DNA of 64,000 bases from Alisma plantago-aquatica (Eukaryota; Streptophyta; Magnoliopsida; Alismatales; Alismataceae). How positions within the stretch are numbered: position 1 is the first letter of the stretch; every line of letters begins with the position of its first letter. Shown one piece after another: positions 1 to 11,930 of this stretch. The notes beneath the pieces are model-generated. The model had not been told where the DNA came from. It worked only from the letters and a program-made list of their open reading frames with translations, and did no database searches. The translations under genes were made by a program, and so were the position numbers. The stretch covers positions 538,302,879-538,366,878 of the forward strand of contig OY856413.1 of NCBI GenBank assembly GCA_963693085.1, given 5' to 3'.

Positions 1-800
1 ACATGAGTACTCAGGTTGAGAGGTGGAGTCTGAGATATTCGGCCGCTCCCATTAGCCACCGAGAGGTAGACGTGTTGATGCCAGCTGTAGACGTGGTATT
101 GAGATTAATGACTTAGGAACCCGGGCATGCTTCCAAGTCTTGTACAGTGAGATTGTAGCTTGATGCGATACTTCTACATGTTGTGGTACACCTCATGTGG
201 GTCCAGAGGCATAATAAACAGATTTAAAATAATGTAAATTTTTAGGTTATCCTTTTATTACATTCAATATTTGTACAACTGCCATGCTGAGTGAATTACC
301 ATTTTTAAACTATCATGCCTACATGATTGCATTTAAGTTCTATTAATTATAAACATCATAAATATCTTAGTTACCTATTGATTCTCTACTCACTGAGCCA
401 GTAGCACACCAACCTACTGAACAATTTTTCATGTAAAGGATTAGCTCTTCCTGAGATGACAGAAGCCAACTTTTATCAAGATTAGCATAGAGGTCTTGAA
501 AGAAGAGTAGTTAGAATAGATAGAGGGTCTCTTATCCATCTTATGGATCTTGGGATTGAGGGAGTGAGAAAAGAGAGAAGTTTGAAATGTAATTTACATG
601 ATGCTTATTAAGTGTGAAAATCTTGCTTATATGTAATAGTCAAGTTATGTTGTATCTTGTTGTTATGTTTAATCAAGACTTATCGCTCAGTAAGTGATAT
701 TACAATATATTTTAGAGAAAGAAAAAAAATTATGGCGGGTTTTTATCAATCTATGCTCGAATCTCATGATTAATGGTAATTATGGGATGTGGGTGTAACA
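1..800 (+). repeat. 5' LTR (3' part only) of the gypsy element
   Basis: Matches 7285-8083 along its whole length with about 10% substitutions. It ends GGGTGTAACA, the expected CA terminus, three bases before the primer binding site. The first roughly 1.65 kb of this LTR lies left of the window. Confidence 0.92.
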
Positions 801-803
801 ACT

Positions 804-815
804 TGGTATCAGAGC
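804..815 (+). other. Primer binding site, initiator tRNA-Met
   Basis: TGGTATCAGAGC is the standard plant primer site complementary to the 3' end of initiator tRNA-Met. It lies three bases after the LTR end and marks the start of minus-strand DNA synthesis. Confidence 0.95.
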
Positions 816-913
816 ATAGGTTGAACCTAAAATGAGTTTAGGTTTGGGATAGGGGTAATAAGAGACCGATAGGATTAGGATGTTTTCCTCTATGAACTAC
901 GATTTTCTAACAT

Positions 914-2013
914 ATGTGTTCTATTATGGATATACAGATAGAAGGAAGAGGACATGGACATGATGAGGAACAAGATGAGAGTCATTATGGACCTGACGCT
1001 CAAGCAATGGATCAAGGTGGAGAGGATAATGAGGCAAAAAGGATGTATCATATTTTTTTGGAGACAAAAGAAAAATACAAGATGGATAGGAAGTCTTCAT
1101 CTTCTTGTAACGATCTAATGAGATCCTATGAGTTGGTGAAGAAGCTTGGTGGAACTCAATTTTTTGGAACAATAGATCTAGTTGTGGTGGAGGTGTGGCT
1201 TTGACAGATGGAAAAGGTCTTTCGCCTAATGGATTTATCAGAAGATAAGCAAATCAATCATGCGGTCTATTTACTCAAGGGAGATGTTGAGCTGTGGTGG
1301 GGGGGAGTGGAAGATAAAAGGAGAAATGCAGAGATGACTTGGAAGGACTTTGTGGATGAGTTTCACATTAAATATTTTCCTCCTACCTTCCTAAGTGATA
1401 AGTTTAAACAGTTGGAGAATATTCGACAAGGAAATATGACAATTGGTGAATATGAGGCACATTTTACAAGGTTGGCAAATTTCTATCTGCAACTTGTGCC
1501 TAATGATGTAGAAAAGTATAGAAGATTTCAATAAGGATTAAGATCAGATATTAGACACACTGTGTCATCCATTGGTTGAAGAGATAGAGAAAACTTTGGG
1601 GAATTTGTGGAAGCAGTGAGACATGTAGAAGAGTTAGTTAATGTTGATAAGTAGTCTGAGAGTATGAAAAGATCAGGAGACTTTAATAGAGGGGGTACAA
1701 AGCAGTGGTGGATACAGAGGAGGTGATGGTTTATTTTCTAAGATAGGATGAGCACTTGGCTATTTTGGGAGACAAGGATCTAGTTTTTCACCAAGTGGAG
1801 GAAGGCCCAATTTCAATAGATGGAATACACAGTCTACATGGGCACCTCCGACTAGGTTTTCAGGATCTTTAGTGTCAGTGACAGGACCACAGAGACAAGA
1901 TGCAACCATATGTGACAATTGCGGCAGGGCATATTCTGGTCAGTGTTGGGGAACTAACGCTCCAATATGTTTTCATTATGGATAGATGGGACATATAAAA
2001 AGGGACTTCCCAA
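914..2013 (+). pseudogene. gag remnant of the gypsy element
   Basis: Translation from the ATG at 914 gives an acidic leader, then a TGA at 1202-1204. The same frame resumes with a retrotransposon Gag domain (1208-1534; residues such as ELWWGG, FHIKYFPP, GEYEAHFTRLA). A second stop follows at 1532-1534. A CCHC zinc knuckle is readable at 1911-2013, with cysteines in CDNCGRA, CFHYG and GHIKRDFP; the last expected cysteine has become Phe and a TAG interrupts it. Gag would build the virus-like particle. It is not functional here: there are several stops, and the frame is lost between the Gag domain and the zinc knuckle. Confidence 0.88.
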
Positions 2014-2192
2014 AGCTTCCATATAATTTAGAACAAGGTTCAAAATTACAGTTTTAGACTCCACAGAGGCTGGATCCAGTTAGAGGGACAAGTTCTTCAG
2101 TGGATTCAAGTTCTAGAGGGGGATCACCTTGTACCAGTAGTGGACAGTGAGGACAATGTGGCAGAGGGAGAGCTACTGGATGCTTCTTCTCA

Positions 2193-2528
2193 ATGATACC
2201 ATCTAAAGGTGTAGTTTTGCCCAGAGTTGTGACAGGTAAGATGGTTTTCTTTAACAACATTTCTGTTACAGTATTAATAGATCATGGTGCAACACATTCA
2301 TTCATTCAAAGATCGATAGTTAGTGGACTAAATCTTCTAACCCAGGATTTATCTTATGAGTTGTTGTTAAAAGTTCCACTAGGTGAATCCTCAGTTTTGA
2401 CAGAAGTATGTCTTGGATGTCTGTTGAGTTTTAGTGGGTATACAATAGCAGTTAATCTCATACCTTTAGATATTAATTCTTTTGAAATAATTTTGGGTAT
2501 GGACTGCCTTGAGACATATCATGTCTAG
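2193..2528 (+). pseudogene. Aspartic protease domain, gypsy pol remnant
   Basis: The 111-aa open stretch contains VLIDHGATHSFI, the aligned position of the retroviral-type aspartic protease loop D-[ST]-G-A. Here the Ser or Thr after the catalytic Asp is His, so activity is doubtful even apart from flanking stops. GMDCLETYHV near the end matches the conserved tail of this domain. A stop at 2526-2528 precedes the linker into reverse transcriptase (open from 2604 to 2864). Confidence 0.85.
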
Positions 2529-2825
2529 TTAGATTGTTGGAAGAAAGAAGCTATCTTTCAACAAGGTGGTTTTTTATGTGTCTTTACTGAAGATAGAAAA
2601 GTCTTGCCCACATGTATAGTATCAGCTGTTGTAGCTGATAAGATGGTGAGAAAAGGGTATGAGGCCTTTTTAACACATGTGGTGGATGCCAGTGTAGAGA
2701 AAAGAGTAGTCAGTCTAGCAGATATTTCAGTAGTATGTGAGTTTTTAGATGTCTTCCCTGATGAGTTACCAGGTTTACCACCTGAAAGAGATATCAACTT
2801 TGAGATACAGACTTTACTTGGTAGC

Positions 2826-3660
2826 CATCTAGTAGCATTATTTGCCTATAGAATGGGGAGTTAAAGGAATTGAAAATCCAGTTATAGGAGTTGTTGAATA
2901 AAGGATATATTCAACCCAGTACGTCACCTTGGGGAGCTCCAGTACTGTTCGTGAAAAAGAAGGATGGAACCATGTAGTTATGTATAGACTACATTCAATT
3001 GAATAAGATAACAATTAAGAATAAATATCCTTTGCCTAGGATTGATGACTTGTTTGATCAATTCTGTGAGGCAACGATCTTTTTAAAGATAGATCTTAGG
3101 TCAAGTTATCATCAGCTAAGGATAAAGTCATCTGATGTACCTAAGTCAGCATTTAGAATGAGGTATGGGCACTATGAGTTTGTAGTTATGTATTTTGGAT
3201 TAACAAATGCCCCTGCAGCCTTTATGGACATGATGAACATGGTTTTTAGACCATATTTAAATCAGTTCATAGTAATGTTTATAGATGACATCCTTATATA
3301 TTCTAAAGATACAGAACAACATGAGCAACATCTGAGGATAGCCCTGTAGTTATTACGGCAACATCATATTTATGCTAAGTTTAGTAAATGTGAGTTTTGG
3401 TTGCCTGAAGTATCTTTTCTTGGACATGTCATATCAGGAGGAGTCAGTGTTGAGCCTAAGAAGGTAGAATATGTTCTTCAATGGGAGCAACCTATGACCC
3501 CTATTGAGATCAGAAGTTTTCTATGTTTAGTAGGATATTACAGGAGGTTTATAAGGAACTTCAGTGCAATAGTATAACCTCTTACATACTTAACAAGGAA
3601 GGATGCACCTTTTGTTTGGTCTAAGTCATGTGAGAAAAGTTTCCAAATTTTAAAGAAGAA
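2826..3660 (+). pseudogene. Reverse transcriptase domain, gypsy pol remnant
   Basis: The readable RT core includes [40 protein letters not shown] and the catalytic [10 protein letters not shown] (about 3280-3306). The thumb/connection region continues to about 3660 (FLGHVISGG, LVGYYRRFIRNF). A small deletion near 2856 shifts the frame in the PYRM-like segment. In-frame stops lie around 2893, 2976, 3347 and 3575. The domain order and the FIDD box are those of Ty3/gypsy RT. Confidence 0.9.
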
Positions 3661-3679
3661 ATTAACTAGAGCACCAGTC

Positions 3680-4177
3680 TTGATATTACCAGAGGCAGAT
3701 AAGGGCTATGTGGTTTTCTGTGATGCGTACAGGAGTGGTTTGGGATGTGTTCTTATGCAAGAAGGTAAAGTGGTGGCTTATGCTTCTAGACAACTTAAGA
3801 AGAATGAAGAGAACTATCCCACACATGATCTTGAGTTGGCAGTAGTAGTGCATGCTCTGAAGACATGGCATCATTATCTCTATGGTGAATCATGTCAGGT
3901 CTTTACTTATCATAAGAGTATGAAGTATATTTTCACACAGAGGGATCTCAATCTGAGACAACACAGATGGTTGGAGCTTATAAAGGATTATGATGTCACC
4001 ATTGATTATCATCCTAGAAAGGCCAATGTAGTAGAATATGTTCTGAGTATAAAGTCAGCATCATCTGTAGAAATGTTTTCAATGGAATGTGTAGAAAGAT
4101 ACATGTTAGTTAAGATGAGAGAGATGAATTTGGATCTAAATGAGACTGATCAAGGTGGACTGATTGCACAGATATAG
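3680..4177 (+). pseudogene. RNase H domain, gypsy pol remnant
   Basis: A 165-aa open stretch with [16 protein letters not shown] (first acidic residue), [20 protein letters not shown] (second) and [12 protein letters not shown]. In the family the last motif is usually a T-D-H-K-S type, so a catalytic Asp appears to be replaced by Tyr. The [15 protein letters not shown] segment is the typical end of the domain. A stop TAG follows at 4175-4177. Confidence 0.88.
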
Positions 4178-4342
4178 GTTAGACCTACATTTTATGATCA
4201 AATTAAGGAGCTTCAACACAATGACAGAGAATTGTAACTGATTATTCATGATATGACTAAAGGAAAGAGATCAGAGTTTAGATTTTTAGATGATGGGTTG
4301 TTATATCTACGTGATAGATTGTGTGTACTAGATGAAACTGAG

Positions 4343-5199
4343 TTAAAGAAGTAGATTTTTGAGGAAGTTCATTCTTCTATGTATGCAATGCATCTAGGTA
4401 ACACAAAGATGTATAGAAACCTAAAAGACTTGTATTGGTGGTCATCTATGAAGAAGGATGTGGCTGAGTATGTGGCTAAGTGTGATGTATGTCAACAAGT
4501 TAAGGATGAACATCAGAAGTCGTCAGGTACTCTACAATCACTTTCTATCCCTGAATGGAAGTAGGGGCATATCACCATGGATTTTGTGGTTGAATTACCT
4601 AGGACACCACGTGGTTTAAACTATGTATGGGTAATAGTAGATAGTCTAAAAAAGTCTTCTCACTTTCTACCAATTAAGACAAAATGGGATACACCAAAGT
4701 TAGCCAAATTCTATATAGATGAGGTAGTCAAATTGTAGGGAATACCTATGTCTATAATATCTGATAGAGATCCTAAATTTACATCTAGGTTTTGGAATCA
4801 TTTGCAACGTTCCTTGGGAACAAAGTTGAAATTTAGCACCAGCCTTTCATCCTCATACAAATGGACAGTCAGAGAGGAAAATTTAGACCCTAGAGGATAT
4901 GCTAAGAGAATGTGTTTTGTAGTTCAGTGGAAGTTGGGATGATCATCTATAACAACAGTCACCATTCTAGCTTAGGCATGGCCCCTTATGAAGCTTTGTA
5001 TGGGAGAAAATGTAGATCTTTGATTTGTTGGTATGAAGTTAGAGAAAGGCATATTTTAGGTCCAGAGTTGGTGGAAGAAACCACAGAAAAGATATATGGG
5101 ATCAGACAACAGTTGAAGGCAGATCAAGACAGACAGAAAAGATATGCAGACAAAGGCATAGACCACTTCAATTTGAGGTTGGGGATGAGGTTTATTTGA
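4343..5199 (+). pseudogene. Integrase domain, gypsy pol remnant
   Basis: A zinc-binding HHCC region is visible (H in EEVH and MHLGNT, C in KCDVCQQVK, about 4360-4510). It is followed by the catalytic core: ITMDFV (first Asp) and [10 protein letters not shown] (second Asp). A frameshift near 4845 breaks the segment that should contain the catalytic Glu. Stops occur at about 4561 and 4735, both TAG. The C-terminal part (YNNSHHSSLGMAPYEALYGRKCRS, then LKADQDRQKRYAD) is in another frame, and a further shift lies near 5187. Confidence 0.88.
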
Positions 5200-5564
5200 A
5201 AGTTTCACCATGGAAAGGTGTGCTAAGGTTTGGAGAGCGAGGCAAACTAACTCCTAGATACATGAGTCCCTATCTAATCATTCAAAGAATTGGACCAGTT
5301 GCATATAAATTGGAGTTGCCATTGAAGTTAGCCAATTTATATAATGTGTTTCATGTCTTGATGTTGAAGAAGTGTCATCTTGGTGCAGAGAAGATTCTAG
5401 ACCCAGATCCTATACAGTTGAGAGAGGATATCACTTATATTGTAGGACAAATTCAAATTCTAGACCAAAGAATTCGAAAGCTTACAAAGAGAGAGATACC
5501 CCTAGTAAAGGTTCTTAGGAGGGATCATGGTGTAGAAGGAGCTACCTGGGAAGTGGAGACATAG
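5196..5564 (+). pseudogene. Integrase C-terminus with degenerate chromodomain
   Basis: The 122-aa open stretch begins KVSPWKGVLRFGERGKLTPRY, the GPY/F-type integrase tail. It continues through YNVFHVLMLKKC and ends IPLVKVLRRDHGVEGATWEVE. The last part is the reduced chromodomain seen in Tekay/Del-type chromoviruses, where it is thought to guide insertion into heterochromatin. The stop is at 5562-5564, about 55 bases before the purine tract. Confidence 0.8.
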
Positions 5565-5618
5565 ATGTTTAACAATTATCCTTTCCTCTTTTAGAAATTT
5601 TGAGACGAAATATTTATT

Positions 5619-5630
5619 AGAGGGGGAGAA
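5619..5630 (+). other. Polypurine tract of gypsy element
   Basis: AGAGGGGGAGAA ends one base before the 3' LTR starts (TGTTACAATCC at 5632). This is the expected plus-strand priming site. Confidence 0.92.
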
Positions 5631-5631
5631 T

Positions 5632-8083
5632 TGTTACAATCCATTCCTAACTTTGCTGGTAATCCTAGAGATTTAAGATAATCTTAATGCAAGTCATTTT
5701 TTTGTTAGTAATATCTTATCTTGTGCTTTATCTTAACTTTGGTAACCTTAAATACTTATTTGGGAAACTCATAATCATGATTTAAGCATACTATAAAGAT
5801 CAGTAACACATACATGTATGCAAGAAGAGAGTTAATGACATTAGAGAAAATAATTTATAAATAATTTTTCATTTAAAAATGTTATCAAAATAATATTGTA
5901 ATATTGTAGAGAATTTAATTATGAATCCCACAAAAAAATAACAAACCAAATTGGAGTTAAAATGAGAGAGTTATGCACTTTTTAGTAAACATGTACAGAG
6001 TGTCGCGACCGCGACGTTATGTCATGTATCACGACCGCGACGTTGTGTCATGTGATGTGACCGTGACATTGTGTCATGTCTCATGACTGTGACTCTAGTG
6101 TCGTGTCCGTGACACTGTGTCACGACCGCGACGAATTCCGCCCAAGACAATCAATCGGAAAATGATCATATCTCGGGCTATACTTATTTGTTTTCAATGA
6201 ATTGAAGTGTGTTGGAATCATGATTCGATCTTCTATCATCTCTGACTCTTTTCTCAATGAGAGGGTGACCTAGAAGGTAATTTATGGGGTGATTTTTGGG
6301 AAATAATGTGAAGAACGGTAGAAATCCAAAAAGGGTTGCCATATATTTGACTTGATAAGTAGTTTTAACTGTTGATTCTTCCTTCTCTTTATTTCCCCTT
6401 GCTCAAAATCCCTAATCTAATGAATTTGAGGTTTGAGTTAACCTTTGATATTTATCTTCTACCTCTACAAACCCTCTTTAGGATCGAGAAACATGTTAAA
6501 AGGTTGTTTTGAATGAGATTTTGAGGTTTAAAGCTTGATCCTGACTCGTGTGAGCTAAGATCTGAGATTAGTTTGTGAAAAGGCTAAGATCAGTGATATT
6601 GGGTGAAGTCTATGAGTAGATAATCACCTTTTAAGCCTGATTTAAAGCATACAAATTCAAATAATGGTTTTCCAGTGTTTGATTCTTACTCTATGATATT
6701 TCTGATGGTTTAAATAAACGTGTGGTGAATAGCAGTAGTTGAAATGCTTTATTAATCATATTATTAGTGATGTATTACCATGTTGAAAGTTGTAGTGTGA
6801 ATTTTTTTGATTCAATAGGTGATGAATGTGTAAATCGAGGCACTGGAAAGCTGGGTTTCCCTAGTTCATGTTTTAAGAGTTGCACTATGGTTTGTGAGAT
6901 CTATGAAAATTATTAAGTGGTTTATTGTTTAAATGTGAGATGCTTAATTGTCAGAAATAGGGTAATCATTAGCTACAACGATGAAACTTGTTATATTAAC
7001 TAAATATCACTAGACATTAGATGCCATGGACACTGTAGAATCCTCACAGGATGAGGCATGCACTGTGGGGAGGAAATGGTTTCTGGACTGGAGGTAGTCA
7101 AGATCAAGGTAAGCTGGAGCATACCAGTAGGGTGTGGGGGTTTAGACTAGTAGGGAAAACTCCTTACAGTTGTGTGGTACCCAACACCAACCGGGGATGC
7201 CAGTGGTACCTATGCTACATGTTGTAGTTATCAGTGGTCGGTAGGTCCACTGATGCACTTTAAGCCTGAGGGCTTTGACTCACCGCCTGAGTACCCAAGT
7301 TGAGAGGTGGAGTCTGAGATATTCGGCCACTCCCATTAGCTTCCGAGAGGCAGATGTGTCGATGCCAGCTGCAAATGTGGTATTGAGAGTAGTGACTTAG
7401 GAACCCGGGCATACTTTAAAGTCTTGTACAGTGAGATCGTATCTTGTTGTGATCCTTCCACATGTTGTGGTATACCTCATGTGGGTCCAGAGGCATAATA
7501 AATGGATTTAAAATAATGTAAATAGTTAGGTTATCCTTTTATTGTATTCAATATTTGTACAACTACAATGTTGAGTGAATTACAAATTTGCAACTGCCAT
7601 GCTTACATGATTGCATTTAAGTTCTATTAGTTATAAACATCATAAATATCTTGGTTACCTATTGATTCTCTACTCACTGAGCCATTAGCTCACCGACCTA
7701 CTAAATAATTTTTCAGGTAAAGAATTAGCTCAACTTGAGGAGATGGAAGTCAACTTTTATCAAGAGTAGCACAACGGTATTGAAAGAAGAGTAGTTAGAA
7801 TAGATAGAGGGTCTCTTATCCTTCCTCTGGATCCTGGGATTGAGAGAATGAGAAAAGAGAGAAGTTTGAAATATAATGTACATGATGTATATCAAGTGTG
7901 AAACTCTTGCTTCTATGTAATAGTCAAGTTCTATTGTATCTTGTTGTTATGTTTAATCGAGACTTATTGCTCAGTAAGTGATGTTACAATATATTTTAGA
8001 GAAAGAAAAAAAATATGGCAGATTTTCATCAGTCTATGCCCTAATCTCATGATTAGTGGTAATCGTGGGATGTGGGTGTAAAA
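5632..8083 (+). repeat. 3' LTR of gypsy element (2452 bp)
   Basis: Begins TGTTACAATCC directly after the purine tract. The end at 8083 is set by alignment to the 5' LTR end at 800; the terminal CA is changed to AA here. The LTR contains a CpG-rich tandem array (6001-6133) and otherwise no ORF I would support. The right-hand target duplication would be within 8084-8088 (ATCAT-type sequence), but the left copy is outside the window. Confidence 0.92.
6001..6133 (+). repeat. CpG-rich short tandem array inside gypsy LTR
   Basis: About six imperfect copies of a 20-27 bp unit built around GACCGCGAC followed by a GTTGTGTCATGT-like spacer. Outer copies keep CGCGAC, while inner ones read GACCGTGAC and GACTGTGAC, as expected if methylated CpG decays to TpG. 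Confidence 0.8.
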
Positions 8084-8149
8084 ATCATTTTATTGAATAT
8101 TGTTAGACATATTTCTTCCATTGATTATAACATCTTCTTCTTCTATAGA

Positions 8150-9597
8150 TTGCACATTCAGGGTTATTTCTATCATTTTGGTGACTTAAAAACTACGATA
8201 ACCAAAAGAAAGTTGGTCGTGGCTAGGGGAAAGTTCATTGCACCTTGTACAAGGTTAATATATAGGTTTGTACTGACAGTGACAACATCGTGGACATCTC
8301 TAATTATTCAAATTGTGGCATAGATGACTTGGGCACACGAGTAAGAAAGTAATACGAGTTCTTGCAAAGAAAGAATCGATCTCTTGTGCAAATCATACAA
8401 TTCTTAGTCCTTGTGAAAGTTGTTTGCTTGGGAAGAGACAAAGGCTCTAGTTTAGTGCTCAATATAAGAAGAAGTCTAATGTAGAAAGATTTATTCTAAT
8501 GTTTTTGATCTTATGGAAGACAACCCTTAGGTGGAAACATATTCTTTGTGACTTTTATTGATGATGCATCTAGAAAAGTGTGGGTCTGCTTTATGTAGAG
8601 GAAGGATCAATTATTTGATACCTTCAAGAAATTCCATGCAATGGTTGAAAGGGACACATGTAACAAGTTAAAGTGTCTTTGTCCTAACAATGGAGGTGAG
8701 TACACTTTTAGAGTTCAGGTCATCTTGTGAAGGATCTAGTATTTGGCATGAGAAGATTGTTCATGGTACACTACATCATAATGGTTTAGTTGAAAGGATA
8801 AACAGAACCATTATGGAAAGAGTCAGATGCATGATGAAGAATGAAAAATTACCTAAGGAGTTTTAGGAAGAGGTTGTAAATACTGCTTGCTACTTGATTA
8901 ATAGGTCAATATGATTCTGTAGAGCTTGATACTCTAGAATGTGTGTGGACAAGGAAGCCAACTTCTTACTCTCATCTTAAAGCATTTGGTGCTTGGAATT
9001 TTCACATGTTCTTGAGGAGAAGGGGCATAAGCTTGATGATGGATCTACTCTTTGTGTTTTTCTTGATTATGGTGATGAGTAGTTTGGCTACATGATCAGG
9101 GACTCAGGAAAGAAGAAGATGATCAGGTGTAGAGATGTTATATTCTTTGAGGGCTAGATTATTTTGATACTGCAATTATAGAGTTTGAGCAGCTTGTAGA
9201 TGATATTATGATTGATACACCAGATCCCTCTCTAGTCTAGTAGAATTTTAATGCAAAGCAAATTGAGGATGATGACCTCACTCGTGATATGATTGAGGAT
9301 GGTCCTGAGTAAGGGGATCAACCCCAATATTTAGATGTAGTAGAACCATAGCTTAGGAGGTCTATTAGATTGAAAAGGGAATCTACTAGATATTCATATT
9401 TAGAATGGTCATTGATCACAAAAGAGGGAGAGAAAGAAAGATACAAAAAAGAAAAGTCTTATCAGGAAAATGATAAGTGGCTACAGGAAATGATAAGTAA
9501 AGAAGCTTGTTACTCATAAAGAGATCACCGGGTTGGACTCCAATCAATGAGTCATGAGGATGTCTCTCCATTGGGCTGGAGGGGGGAGATAGTTGGA
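8150..9597 (+). pseudogene. Ty1/copia pol remnant (GAG-pre-integrase plus integrase; RT missing)
   Basis: Broken translations show KLVVARGKF (GAG-pre-integrase), then an integrase core with HHNGLVERINRTIMERVRCMM (about 8770-8840) and KAFGAWNF. The connector LRRSIRLKRESTRYSYLEW (about 9350-9410) follows. These are classic plant copia motifs. The expected reverse transcriptase and RNase H (about 1.5 kb) are absent: shortly after the connector the sequence reaches a purine tract, TGGAGGGGGGAG, at 9577-9588. Many stops and small indels show long decay. The gypsy LTR end at 8083 abuts this remnant, so the gypsy element may have inserted into it. Confidence 0.85.
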
Positions 9598-11930
9598 CCT
9601 ATGACCCTTTTATCTTCTATTCCAATGTGGTTGACTGTAAGAGTGGGACCCGAGAGGGGATCCACTCTTCACTGAATTAAAAAATATAAAACTAGACTAT
9701 TCTAAATATGAATGAAAGGAAGAATATGATTATTTCTCAAATGGTCTATTAATCATAGATTAGAAAGTTTATAAGCAATATAAACAAAACTATTACCAAT
9801 ATACATGATGATTCATTTACAAATGTTCCTCACCATAAAAGGTGATATAAACAAGTAAAAGGTATTCACTTAATTTCATGTAGGACCAAGTGCAAAAGGT
9901 AGCCCATCCATTCCAAGCTATCCTTAAGTCCATTTCGTGTAGGTAATCTTCTTGAGTCCTTGTCTTCTAATGTACCTATACCTAGGTGGAAAGAAACAAC
10001 ATCTAGAACATAGGAAACAATATAGAGGTCAACAAAGAGTTGAGTATGTACATATAATAAACATTGTGGCCATTATATTGGGTTATAGGAGCAAAAAGAG
10101 ATATTCCCACAAGAAGGAGGCTATTTATAATTAGGCAAGTTCAAAATAATTATAACAATAGAAAAGAGGCATATTAAAGTTTAGGTTACAAACATTATAA
10201 TAGAAGTGTCTTGCCATAACAATTATCCACAATTCTAATTTGAAAGAATAAAATTTTGCATGCATAACAAATATAGACTAAATATACCTAAAACATGGCC
10301 ATAACAAGATAGGATCATGGTCTAAAAGAAATAAGGATGGAAACGCACACCCTGGGAGGAATACGCACACCCTTTATAAGTATGGTTGACATAACTTCTA
10401 CTATCCTAGATATTGTAGTCGAACATGTAGCAAGCATAAATAGAGAAGCAAGACTAGCATTTTAGTCAACTCCACCTAAAAAGGTAATCATAGCAGGAGG
10501 GTCCCAAAGACCCATTATAAAAGAATGATTCAACAACCATATGAATTTAAATGAATCCAAATCAAGAATGTGAATGTTCGTCCAACAATTAAGTTGCAAG
10601 TAGATTGGTATTCATGATATGCCTCATTAAATGAATTAGGTTTAAGTCAAATAATGCCCAAACTAAAATATAGGATGTGCATACCTGATCTTCACAACTA
10701 GTATTAACCAAATAGTTATCCTTTTTCAATTTCAAGTATTCAACCTAGGAATGCATTATGTATGTTTGTTAAACCAAAGCAACACATGTTTCCAATCCTA
10801 TTATAGATTTTCATATTGCTCTTATTATGGTTTGGATCACCTAATAATAGATTGTGATTGTTTATCCTATTAAATGGACTTATGATTTGTTAGATATATG
10901 TTTTACTTCTAAAGCCTTCATTAGATCCACAAGTCTAGGATGTCTAGGTTACACATATGTGTGGATAATTCATTCCTCCAAATTAGGCCTTGTTATATTA
11001 TTTTCTCTCTTTATATTATTATCTCAGTTTGTTTTAACTACGATTAAGGATATGTGTTACATGAGTTTATTGAACACCATACTCTAATTTGAGAATATTA
11101 GGGTTTAAATCCCACTAGCCTCCATATATGTATAAATGTATACTTCCCTTGCTCTTACTTAGATTCCAATTGCCAATATGTATACAAGTATGCATATGAT
11201 ATGATTATAGATGAATGTAAGTAATAATGTCCAAACAATACCATCATAAGTAAGTCGGTCAAATATAAAGTCACCCATTCTACTATTTATAAAAGCAACC
11301 TTCTTGTACATACTTTCTTCCTCATATTTCAACTTTTTGAAAGACATGAATACCACTTTATATAGGATGTACCTATGCTAGTATGTTTCACATTATAAGC
11401 ATTCAGATTATCATCAACCATAATCTAGTTTACTACTCTTGATTGGTTTTCCAAAATCAAGAACCTTAAGCAATCCAAATACCAACTATAAAATGACTCT
11501 TCACTCACAAATACATACTAGTATTGTAGTGTTAGTCAAGTGGATAATAGAACAATCCTAGACATACTCTAATCTATTGTTTATATCTAGTAATTAGCAA
11601 ACATTTTTATAAAAATGACAAGATTTATGTTTATTGTATAAACGTAATACTATATGTATGTGTTACTTTTATTGTGGTAGGTCTAAGTAGATTGACTAGT
11701 TAATATAGTTATACTTGTAATTTCAGGCTACCATCTAATTTGTTATTAACATGATCAAGTTAGTTGTATATTTCAAATTAGAACTAAAGAAAGGTGATGG
11801 CTAACTTGCATAATGATCAGCAACGAGTGCTCTGTAGACTTGGATGACCATTGATCTATGATTGCTCTATTACATCAGATCCAAGGTGAGATTGAATTCC
11901 TTCCATGTTGTCCCTCAAATTCTCGAACCT
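9598..11930. other. AT-rich intergenic DNA, possible copia LTR remnant at left
   Basis: The first 100-300 bases after the purine tract at 9577-9588 are where a copia 3' LTR should begin, but no second copy is in the window to confirm it. The rest has only short open stretches (60-77 aa) without recognisable motifs. A short direct repeat of ACGCACACCCT occurs around 10345-10375. I see no gene. Confidence 0.5.

Larger units (their letters stand above)
1..8083 (+). mobile_element. Ty3/gypsy chromovirus-like retrotransposon, 5' end cut by window edge
   Basis: Order seen: partial 5' LTR (1-800), initiator tRNA-Met primer site (804-815), broken gag-pol (914-5564), purine tract (5619-5630) and complete 3' LTR (5632-8083). 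The domain order protease, RT, RNase H, integrase defines Ty3/gypsy. The C-terminal peptide after integrase, with the motif EGATWEVE, resembles the degenerate chromodomain of Tekay/Del elements, and the long LTR fits that clade. Position 1 aligns with 7285 of the 3' LTR; in the first 250 aligned bases I count roughly 10% differences, so the insertion is old. The clade assignment is an inference. Confidence 0.9.

Noticed and set aside
8072..8323. 83-aa frame spanning the gypsy LTR end
   Set aside because: It crosses the junction at 8083 between two elements, so it is a chimera; only its KLVVARGKF part reflects copia pol.
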